Assembly (NCBI GenBank): GCA_017651245.1
Contig: JAGCDQ010000066.1
Location: forward strand, 1 to 51,754
Origin: Bacteroidaceae bacterium
Lineage (GTDB): Bacteria > Bacteroidota > Bacteroidia > Bacteroidales > Bacteroidaceae
DNA: 51,754 nucleotides
Reading direction: 5' to 3'
The position numbers and the translations under genes are program-made. Positions 46,646 to 51,754 of this stretch are shown piece by piece. The stretch's first letter is position 1. Every line of letters begins with the position of its first letter. The notes under the pieces were generated by a model. It was not told the DNA's origin. It saw nothing but the letters and a program-made list of their open reading frames with translations, and ran no database searches.

Positions 46646-47458
46646 ATGGGAAAAGTGAAGATGTTGGGAGCCTTGGTGGGCGACATCGTGGGTTCTGTGT
46701 ATGAATTCCATAATGTGAAATACACAGACTTTGAGTTGTTCACGCCTTGGACGAATTTCACGGATGATTCTGTGATGACGCTGGCTGTGGCGAAGTGGCT
46801 GATGGAAGATGAAAGCCGTTCGATGCAGGGTTTGGCGTACTATATGCAGGAGTTGGGAAAGAAGTACCCCAATGCTGGCTATGGCGGGAATTTTTCTGCC
46901 TGGCTCTATCAAGACCATCCACAGCCCTATAACAGTTGGGGAAATGGTTCTGGCATGAGGGTGAGTCCTGTGGGTTTGTATGCGAGGACATTGGATGAGG
47001 CGTTGGCACTGGCGGCTGTCACAGCGGCAGTTACTCATAATCATCCGGAAGGAGTGAAAGGTGCTCAGGCGATTGCTGCGAGTATGTTTCTGTGCAGGGA
47101 AGGCAAATCTAAGGAGGAGATCAGGGATTATGTGGAAAGGGTGTTTGATTATGACCTTCATCGCAGGATTGAGGATATCCGTCCTTCTTATTCGTTTGAT
47201 GTGTCTTGTCAGGGTAGTGTGCCCGAGGCCATCATCGCTTTCTTGGAGGGCAATGACTTTGAGGAAGTGATTCGCCTGGCTGTTTCTATAGGAGGCGATT
47301 CTGACACCATCGCTTGCATGGCTGGAGCGATAGCCGCTTGCCTGTATCCCATCCCTGACTGGATGGCAGAAAAGTGTGATGCAGTCTTGACCGACGAACT
47401 GCGACAGATCAAAGACCAATTTATGGAATTGTTGGAGAAAAGAGAATCTACAAAATAA
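46646..47458 (+). CDS. ADP-ribosylglycohydrolase family protein
   Basis: The family removes ADP-ribose from proteins or small molecules with two Mg2+/Mn2+ ions. The 270-residue protein has GALVGDIVGSVYEF at the N terminus, the first metal site in FTDDSVMTLAVAKWL and the second in GGDSDTIACMAGAIA, as in DraG. It ends directly before the next gene (1-19 nt), so they form a pair. Its place next to glnA recalls DraG, which works with P-II and AmtB in nitrogen-fixing bacteria, but the target here is unknown and no nitrogenase genes are present. Confidence 0.9.
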   Translation: MGKVKMLGALVGDIVGSVYEFHNVKYTDFELFTPWTNFTDDSVMTLAVAKWLMEDESRSMQGLAYYMQELGKKYPNAGYGGNFSAWLYQDHPQPYNSWGNGSGMRVSPVGLYARTLDEALALAAVTAAVTHNHPEGVKGAQAIAASMFLCREGKSKEEIRDYVERVFDYDLHRRIEDIRPSYSFDVSCQGSVPEAIIAFLEGNDFEEVIRLAVSIGGDSDTIACMAGAIAACLYPIPDWMAEKCDAVLTDELRQIKDQFMELLEKRESTK

Positions 47459-47476
47459 ATGGATAAAGACACGATT

Positions 47477-48562
47477 ATGAAAAAGATGACGAAACTATGG
47501 ATGATCGCCGCCATCCTCTTATGCGGCACGATGTCATTTGTATCTTGCTCGGACAAGGACGACGAGGTGATTGTCTATTCCACCCCGCTGCGAACCATCA
47601 TCACGAATATGAGCTATGGCGACAATGTGTTGGTGGTGGGGCACAAGAGTCCCGACTGCGATGCTGTGTGCTCGGCTATGGCCTACGCCAACTTGTTGCA
47701 ACGCTTGGGCATCAATGCCGAGGCGAGAGTGGCAGGAAAAGTGGTGTGTGAACCACGCTATGTGTTGCAGGAGGCAGGCATCACCACGCCTGCGATTTTG
47801 GAGAATGCCTCTGGAAAGAATATGATTATGGTGGATCATAGCGAATTTTCACAATCACCCGACGGTATGTCTTCTGCGAACATCCTGCACGTGATTGACC
47901 ATCACGGAACAGGCTCTCTCACGACTGCCCATCCGCTGCTCTATTACGCTTTGCCTATCGGTTCCACTTGCACCATCGTGGCTTCGATGTATGAGGAACT
48001 GGGTGAGAAACCAACACCGACTGAAGCGCGATTGATGCTCTCTGGATTGATATCGGACACCGACAGCCTGACCTCTGTAACGACCACAGCCACTGACCGT
48101 CGGCTCTTCACCTGGTTGCTGTCTCAGTCGGACATTACGGACATTGGCGCCTATTATGCAGCTATGCGCAAGGCTCGCACCTCGTTCGACGGTATGACGG
48201 ATGAAGAGATTCTGCTCTCCGACTGCAAGGAATATGAGATTGAGGGCGTGAAGATTGCCATTGGAAGCGTCTTTGCCAGTGAAGAATTGGGCTTAGAGGA
48301 ACTGTGCCAACGCATGCGTGCGGTGATGCCTTCAGTACGTGAGCAGCGAGGTCTCGATATGCTCTTCTTGATGCTGGGTGACCGTGATGCCAACGTGACC
48401 CACATCCCCTTCTGTGGAGAAGGCTCCAAAGAAGTGGCAGAATATGGATTCCAAACCACCGCCACTTCCGATAACTGCATCGTGACCACCTACCTCTCCA
48501 GCCGAAAATCGGAGGTCGTACCCCCCATCACAAACGGCATTACTCATTGGAAAAACCACTAA
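47477..48562 (+). CDS. DHH/family II pyrophosphatase-like lipoprotein
   Basis: The 361-residue protein has a lipoprotein signal ending in FVSC (Cys24) followed by SDKDDE, an acidic tail after the Cys that resembles the Bacteroidota surface-export signal. The body has the family II pyrophosphatase pattern: GHKSPDCDAV (55-64), MVDHSE (Asp119, His120), VIDHHG (Asp140-His142), LISDTDSLT, and a DHHA2 domain with SRKSEVVPP. Such enzymes are normally cytoplasmic Mn2+ pyrophosphatases. I prefer ATG 47477 because the signal peptide starts there; ATG 47459 adds six residues. Confidence 0.88.
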   Translation: MKKMTKLWMIAAILLCGTMSFVSCSDKDDEVIVYSTPLRTIITNMSYGDNVLVVGHKSPDCDAVCSAMAYANLLQRLGINAEARVAGKVVCEPRYVLQEAGITTPAILENASGKNMIMVDHSEFSQSPDGMSSANILHVIDHHGTGSLTTAHPLLYYALPIGSTCTIVASMYEELGEKPTPTEARLMLSGLISDTDSLTSVTTTATDRRLFTWLLSQSDITDIGAYYAAMRKARTSFDGMTDEEILLSDCKEYEIEGVKIAIGSVFASEELGLEELCQRMRAVMPSVREQRGLDMLFLMLGDRDANVTHIPFCGEGSKEVAEYGFQTTATSDNCIVTTYLSSRKSEVVPPITNGITHWKNH

Positions 48563-48619
48563 CTTTGAATATTGGAAAAGTGTAATTCCTAATCGTTGGT
48601 GTATCTAAAAACTAAAAAA

Positions 48620-48653
48620 CAGCAACTTGAATACTTCCAAGTTGCTGATTTTT
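48620..48653 (+). terminator. Terminator in DR1
   Basis: CAGCAACTTG pairs perfectly with CAAGTTGCTG, 8-nt loop, then ATTTTT. It can close the ADP-ribosylglycohydrolase/pyrophosphatase-like transcript. Confidence 0.85.
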
Positions 48654-48656
48654 GTG

Positions 48657-48682
48657 TGGACCAGCTTAGGCTTGAACCAAGG
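48657..48682 (-). pseudogene. tRNA-Met 3' fragment (T arm and acceptor strand only)
   Basis: The complement reads CCTTGGTTCAAGCCTAAGCTGGTCCA: T stem, T loop TTCAAGC and the 3' acceptor strand, shorter and more decayed than the copy at 50416. A displaced tRNA end is typical of an integration site. Confidence 0.6.
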
Positions 48683-48685
48683 GCT

Positions 48686-48774
48686 ACAAATTACCGAATG
48701 AAATCGCCACAAATGACCGAATACAAATATGCCAAATGACCAAGCGAAAGAAAGCCAAACAGCCAAATTACGCG
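48686..48774 (+). repeat. Four degenerate direct repeats right of DR1
   Basis: ACAAATTACCGAAT (48686), ACAAATGACCGAAT (48709), CCAAATGACCAAGC (48732) and CCAAATTACGCG (48763), spaced 23, 23 and 31 nt. They may be arm-type integrase sites. The gap 48563-48926 otherwise holds only the promoter and iterons below. Confidence 0.65.
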
Positions 48775-48822
48775 TAAAATCGACAGAAAAACAGTCCTTT
48801 TTATAGTTTTTCAACAAAAAAC

Positions 48823-48853
48823 TTGCAGAAAATCTCAAAAAGGTGTATCTTTG
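48823..48853 (+). promoter_or_regulatory. Promoter of the AAA ATPase gene
   Basis: TTG at 48823-48825, 20-bp spacer, TATCTTTG at 48846-48853. The first iteron covers the spacer and touches the -7 box. Confidence 0.65.
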
Positions 48854-48914
48854 TATCGTGAAAAATCTCAAAAAGGTGTAAAATATAGCTGACAAGAAAT
48901 CTCAAAAAGGTGTA
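48830..48914 (+). repeat. Three 18-bp iterons upstream of the AAA ATPase gene
   Basis: AAATCTCAAAAAGGTGTA occurs three times without a mismatch at 48830, 48863 and 48897, with periods of 33 and 34 bp (about three helix turns). Copy 1 overlaps the promoter, copies 2 and 3 lie in the leader, the last ending 12 nt before the start codon. Confidence 0.9.
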
Positions 48915-48926
48915 AAACGCATTATC

Positions 48927-50276
48927 ATGAAGCGTAAAATATATCAGCAACTCCTTGATTGGAAGGAGAAAAGGAATGGTGAAGTGGCACTACTCGTAGA
49001 GGGAGCGCGACGCATCGGAAAGAGTTATATTGTAGAGGAGTTCGCCAAGAATGAGTATGAGTCATATATCCTTATCGATTTCAACAAGGCTCCCCAGATG
49101 GTCAGAGACTGGTTCGACCTCTATCTGGAAGACCTTGATACGCTGTTCCTCTATCTGAGTCAGCACTACAAAGTGAGACTCCATGAGCGCAAGTCGCTTA
49201 TCATTTTTGATGAGGTTCAGTTGTGTCCCAGAGCGAGAGCTGCTATCAAATTTCTGGTGGCTGACAGAAGGTATGACTATATTGAGACTGGATCCTTGGT
49301 AAGCATCAAGAAAAATACGCAAGGAATCGTACTCCCTTCGGAAGAACGTCCTATACAGATGTACCCGATGGACTTTGAAGAGTTCCTTTGGGCTACAGGT
49401 AACGACATGCTGATTGACTTGATACGGAAGATGTACGCAGAGCGTAAGCCGATGGGACAGGCTTTCCATCGTCAGGCTATGGATGCTTTCCGCCTCTATA
49501 TGATTGTGGGAGGAATGCCCCAAGCTGTCATGAAGTATGTTGAGACCAAGGACTTTGATGCCGTAGATGCTGCCAAGCGTGATGTGTTGACTATCTATCG
49601 TAATGACATCTTCAAGTATGCTGGTGATATTGCCGACAAGGTGGTGTCAATCTTTGATCAGATTCCTCCTCAGTTATCCAAGCATGAAAAGAAATTCCGC
49701 TTGTCAGCCCTAAAGCCAGGTGCGAAATATCGTGATTGGGATGATGCTTTCTTCTGGCTGAAGGATGCAAGAGTTGTCAACATTTGCTATAATTCGACAG
49801 AGCCGAACATCGGACTGAAGATGAACGAAGAACGCACGACATTGAAGTGCTATATGAACGATACGGGCTTGCTGATTAGTCATGCTTTCGATGAAAAGGG
49901 CATTGTCTCATCTGAGATTTACCAGAAACTGCTTTTTGGGAAGCTGGAGGTGAACGAGGGTATGCTCATTGAGAATATCGTGGCTCAAATGTTGACAGCC
50001 AGCGGTAATAAGCTCTTTTTCTATAGTAAGTCATCAGAGGAGGCAGAAGAACGTATGGAAATAGACTTCCTGCTCCAAAAGGACAAAGTGACTAGCCGTC
50101 ACAATATCCGTCCAATAGAAGTCAAGAGTGGCAAAAACTATACATTATCTTCCCTGACGAAGTGTATGAAGAGGTTTGGAGAACATATGACCACTCCTGC
50201 CATTTTGCATACAGCCGACTATAAGGTAGAGAGGGATGTTACCTACCTTCCTCTTTACATGACACCCTTATTGTAA
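48927..50276 (+). CDS. AAA family ATPase with DUF4143-type C terminus
   Basis: The 449-residue protein has Walker A GARRIGKS (residues 26-33), Walker B LIIFDEVQ (91-98) and a sensor-like YIETGSLVSI segment. The second half has MYPMDFEEFLWA and the C-terminal nuclease-like region with EIDFLL and IRPIEVKSGKNY, where Asp, Glu and Lys resemble a PD-(D/E)XK site. Such ATPases are abundant in Bacteroidota and archaea; their role is unsettled (defence, regulation or element maintenance have been proposed). It is flanked by direct repeats DR1/DR2 and controlled by iterons, which fits accessory DNA. Confidence 0.88.
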   Translation: MKRKIYQQLLDWKEKRNGEVALLVEGARRIGKSYIVEEFAKNEYESYILIDFNKAPQMVRDWFDLYLEDLDTLFLYLSQHYKVRLHERKSLIIFDEVQLCPRARAAIKFLVADRRYDYIETGSLVSIKKNTQGIVLPSEERPIQMYPMDFEEFLWATGNDMLIDLIRKMYAERKPMGQAFHRQAMDAFRLYMIVGGMPQAVMKYVETKDFDAVDAAKRDVLTIYRNDIFKYAGDIADKVVSIFDQIPPQLSKHEKKFRLSALKPGAKYRDWDDAFFWLKDARVVNICYNSTEPNIGLKMNEERTTLKCYMNDTGLLISHAFDEKGIVSSEIYQKLLFGKLEVNEGMLIENIVAQMLTASGNKLFFYSKSSEEAEERMEIDFLLQKDKVTSRHNIRPIEVKSGKNYTLSSLTKCMKRFGEHMTTPAILHTADYKVERDVTYLPLYMTPLL

Positions 50277-50371
50277 ATGTAAAACCCATAAATAGAACCG
50301 TAATTTTTCAAAAATTTCGGTGAGAATAATGAACATGATTTTCATACTCTACTCAAGTATGATCGTTAAAG

Positions 50372-50441
50372 AAAAATCAGCAACTTGAATTTCTTCCAAG
50401 TTGCTGATTTTTGTGTGGACCAGCTTGGGCTTGAACCAAGG
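50372..50441 (+). repeat. Direct repeat DR2 (terminator plus tRNA-Met 3' fragment)
   Basis: Second copy of DR1. The shared block ends at the AAGG at 50438-50441, after which DR2 continues into the tRNA anticodon arm while DR1 does not. Confidence 0.85.
50378..50412 (+). terminator. Terminator in DR2, after the AAA ATPase gene
   Basis: CAGCAACTTG pairs with CAAGTTGCTG, 9-nt loop, then ATTTTT. Confidence 0.85.
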
Positions 50442-50460
50442 ACCTCCAGATTATGAGTCC
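50416..50460 (-). pseudogene. tRNA-Met(CAT) 3' half, candidate attachment site
   Basis: The complement begins GGACTCATAATCTGG, which contains the 7-nt anticodon loop CTCATAA (anticodon CAT), continues through GGAGGTC and the T arm (CTTGG-TTCAAGC-CCAAG), and ends CTGGTCCA, the acceptor strand and discriminator. The 5' half is missing: the base before the loop cannot form the anticodon stem. The break in the anticodon loop is where tyrosine recombinases often cross over. Confidence 0.7.
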
Positions 50461-50571
50461 CCAAAAGTGATAGTTTATGATAGTTTATGATTTATAAAAG
50501 CATTGATAATCAACAATTTATGATTTTGTAATTTTCATAGAAACTCACAAAATACCCCTGACTGAAATAGT

Positions 50572-50604
50572 TTGTTTACGCATTGTTTACGCAATGTTTA
50601 CGCA
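50572..50604 (+). repeat. Three tandem 11-bp repeats, candidate integrase arm sites
   Basis: TTGTTTACGCA, TTGTTTACGCA, ATGTTTACGCA in exact 11-bp period. A fourth TTGTTTACGCA lies at 50756-50766. All are within 350 bp of the tRNA fragment. The gap 50277-50806 contains no gene. Confidence 0.75.
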
Positions 50605-50702
50605 GAAATGCCTTTTGAACATTCTGTTTATCAATTCAATAGAGAATCCGTTGTTTCTATTCCGATAACGTTTTTGATTTTTTTCCGGCAAAACACGGCA
50701 AG

Positions 50703-50738
50703 GCCTTCTGACTATACTTGGTAAGGTCTTCAGAAGGC
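50703..50738 (+). repeat. Inverted repeat GCCTTCTG/CAGAAGGC
   Basis: An 8-bp inverted repeat with a 20-nt centre, between the 11-mer array and hipA. No T-run follows the stem on the minus strand side close enough to call it a terminator for hipA with confidence. Confidence 0.5.
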
Positions 50739-50806
50739 TTCCGACTATTCTTTTCTTGTTTACGCAACAATTCTATATTGTGGCCCATCAAATAACAAAT
50801 CTTTTT

Positions 50807-51754
50807 TCAGCCGATAATCATATTGGGAATAATGGCATCTATCATAGACGATGGAACACCGCAATCTTTCGCTATACCCTCCCAATGCGAGGCTGCTTCA
50901 CAAACATCATCGATAACAGATACTGCATCTTTGATGTTGTTCTTGGAAGCAAATTCCAACAGGTCGTCTCGGTTAATATTGTCAAACTTTTCATTGATGG
51001 ACATCTGATGTGTGGCGGTCCAGCCACCATTTGGATTGTAGGCATAGCCAATATCGTAAGCAGGCGAAAGACGCCATTTCCCATCCTCTCCCATCAAGAA
51101 AGAGATGTTCTTGGTGTGGTCGTCCTGGTTGCGAACCACGACGTTGAAAACCATCCGACGAAACATTTGCTTGGCTTCCGAGTAAGACAATCGTAATGCT
51201 CGCATGACGTTGAAGGCTTGCTCGTATGAATAAGCTCGATGGAGTCGATAGTCAAAATGGGCAATTCCGCAAAGTGTCTGCATGTGTACCTTCTTCCCTT
51301 CTTTTCGATCGAACCGCTTTGTAAGGAAATGGGCACGTCCGTTTTCCTCTATGAGAGAACATTCTGACATCTCTATGCCACAATCCTTGGCTAACTTGTA
51401 GAAAGAAAACTCCAGTCGTCCGTAGTTCTCTGTCTCTCTGAAACCAGCCTTAGCAGAGACCCCATCAAGTTTGATGAGATAGTAGTCAAAGCCTGCGGGG
51501 GCTTCAACTTGGCCAGAACGCACTTCACCCGTTTCTTTGTTATAAGCGATGATGGCTTTAGCCCGTTGGCCACCAGCCGAAGTGCCCAGGCGCAGTATTT
51601 CAGCAATAGCAGTTTTCTTGTCATCTTCCAGATTTGTGGCAAAAGATGATTTCTCCGAAAGCGCTTCTTTGGCTACCTCAACCAACTTGTCAATCTCAAA
51701 CTTGGCTTCTTTATTATAAGAAACATCTATTGCAGGTTCAAACTCTAGTGCCCC
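50807..51754 (-). CDS. hipA: HipA-family serine/threonine kinase toxin (5' end outside window)
   Basis: HipA kinases phosphorylate targets such as aminoacyl-tRNA synthetases and are neutralised by HipB. The frame is open to the window edge (at least 315 codons), starting inside GALEFEPA, which matches the region after the N-terminal subdomain of HipA. Kinase motifs: LGTSAGGQRAKA (phosphate-binding loop), FLTKRFDR, the catalytic NQDDHTKN and the metal-binding SPAYDIGY. A TTG at 51685 is not the start. HipB, usually upstream, would lie beyond the window. It sits in the putative integrative element. Confidence 0.88.
   Translation of the reverse strand, partial: GALEFEPAIDVSYNKEAKFEIDKLVEVAKEALSEKSSFATNLEDDKKTAIAEILRLGTSAGGQRAKAIIAYNKETGEVRSGQVEAPAGFDYYLIKLDGVSAKAGFRETENYGRLEFSFYKLAKDCGIEMSECSLIEENGRAHFLTKRFDRKEGKKVHMQTLCGIAHFDYRLHRAYSYEQAFNVMRALRLSYSEAKQMFRRMVFNVVVRNQDDHTKNISFLMGEDGKWRLSPAYDIGYAYNPNGGWTATHQMSINEKFDNINRDDLLEFASKNNIKDAVSVIDDVCEAASHWEGIAKDCGVPSSMIDAIIPNMIIG

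Larger units (their letters stand above)
48614..48682 (+). repeat. Direct repeat DR1 (terminator plus tRNA-Met 3' fragment)
   Basis: Matches DR2 at 50372-50441 with few differences: the CAGCAACTTG hairpin, ATTTTTGTGTGGACCAGCTT, and CTTGAACCAAGG. Divergence begins at 48683. The two copies flank the AAA ATPase gene. Confidence 0.85.

Noticed and set aside
48859-48882. Seven-codon ORF within iteron 2
   Set aside because: The repeats are not in a common frame (33 and 34 nt spacing), so coding is unlikely to explain them.
48605-48895. 96-codon minus-strand ORF rich in Phe and Leu
   Set aside because: It spans a terminator, the tRNA fragment and the iterons; its composition is the by-product of A/T-rich repeats.
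48830-48914. CRISPR array
   Set aside because: Only three 18-bp repeats with 15-16-nt spacers at a promoter and no cas genes; iterons or operators fit better.
50416-50460. Functional tRNA-Met gene
   Set aside because: The D arm, 5' acceptor strand and 5' anticodon stem are missing, so it cannot fold as a tRNA.

Overview
The window reads as a chromosomal segment of a Bacteroidota bacterium, most likely Prevotellaceae (Prevotella/Segatella-like). Evidence: promoters of the Bacteroidota type (TTTG, 19-20 bp, TAnnTTTG) instead of -35/-10 boxes; little or no Shine-Dalgarno signal; a type III glutamine synthetase; LL-diaminopimelate aminotransferase; SusC-era style outer-membrane barrels; and lipoproteins with a Bacteroidota surface-export signal. 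The species call is an inference from gene content, not from a database match.

Region 1 (1-11.7 kb) is the housekeeping transcription/translation block: the end of tuf, tRNA-Trp, secE, nusG, rplK, rplA, rplJ, rplL, then rpoB and rpoC. A strong hairpin plus U-tract lies between rplL and rpoB and looks like the attenuator that lowers polymerase subunit output relative to ribosomal proteins. Region 2 (11.8-18.6 kb) is envelope related: a 725-residue membrane-anchored protein of unknown function, a convergent 1018-residue outer-membrane barrel with an in-frame heptanucleotide repeat tract, an M48 lipoprotein peptidase, and an orphan vsr endonuclease gene overlapping it.

Region 3 (18.6-24.7 kb) is a compact operon of six genes, four of whose junctions are 4-nt overlaps: circularly permuted ATP-grasp, alpha-E, transglutaminase-like, two M14-type deacylase/carboxypeptidase homologues (the second lacking its metal ligands) and a class I glutamine amidotransferase. 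The operon is bracketed by two near-identical copies of a ~135-bp intergenic repeat. It is a good candidate for an uncharacterised peptide or amide metabolism system.

Region 4 (24.8-46.1 kb) is a dense nitrogen and glutamine block: gltB, gltD, dapL, a long PurF, pyrG, dapF (convergent, overlapping pyrG), then glnK-amt-porin preceded by a short Gln/Asn-rich leader ORF and a terminator, then a ThiD-like/AraC fusion regulator with pdxS-pdxT, then asnB and type III glnA. The leader ORF with its seven CAG codons in eleven positions and the terminator before glnK is the most striking unannotated signal: it has the layout of a leader-peptide attenuator that would read glutamine.

Region 5 (46.1-51.75 kb) starts with a repeat-rich intergenic stretch, an ADP-ribosylglycohydrolase with two tandem promoters, and a predicted surface lipoprotein of the DHH/family II pyrophosphatase fold. 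From about 48.6 kb the sequence becomes accessory: two direct repeats made of a terminator plus the 3' part of a tRNA-Met(CAT), each followed by its own array of short direct repeats, flank a DUF4143-type AAA ATPase with three 18-bp iterons at its promoter; the window ends inside a hipA kinase gene. This looks like stacked integrative elements whose intact tRNA and integrase should lie to the right of the window. Degenerate 7-8-nt tandem repeats recur at many gene junctions.
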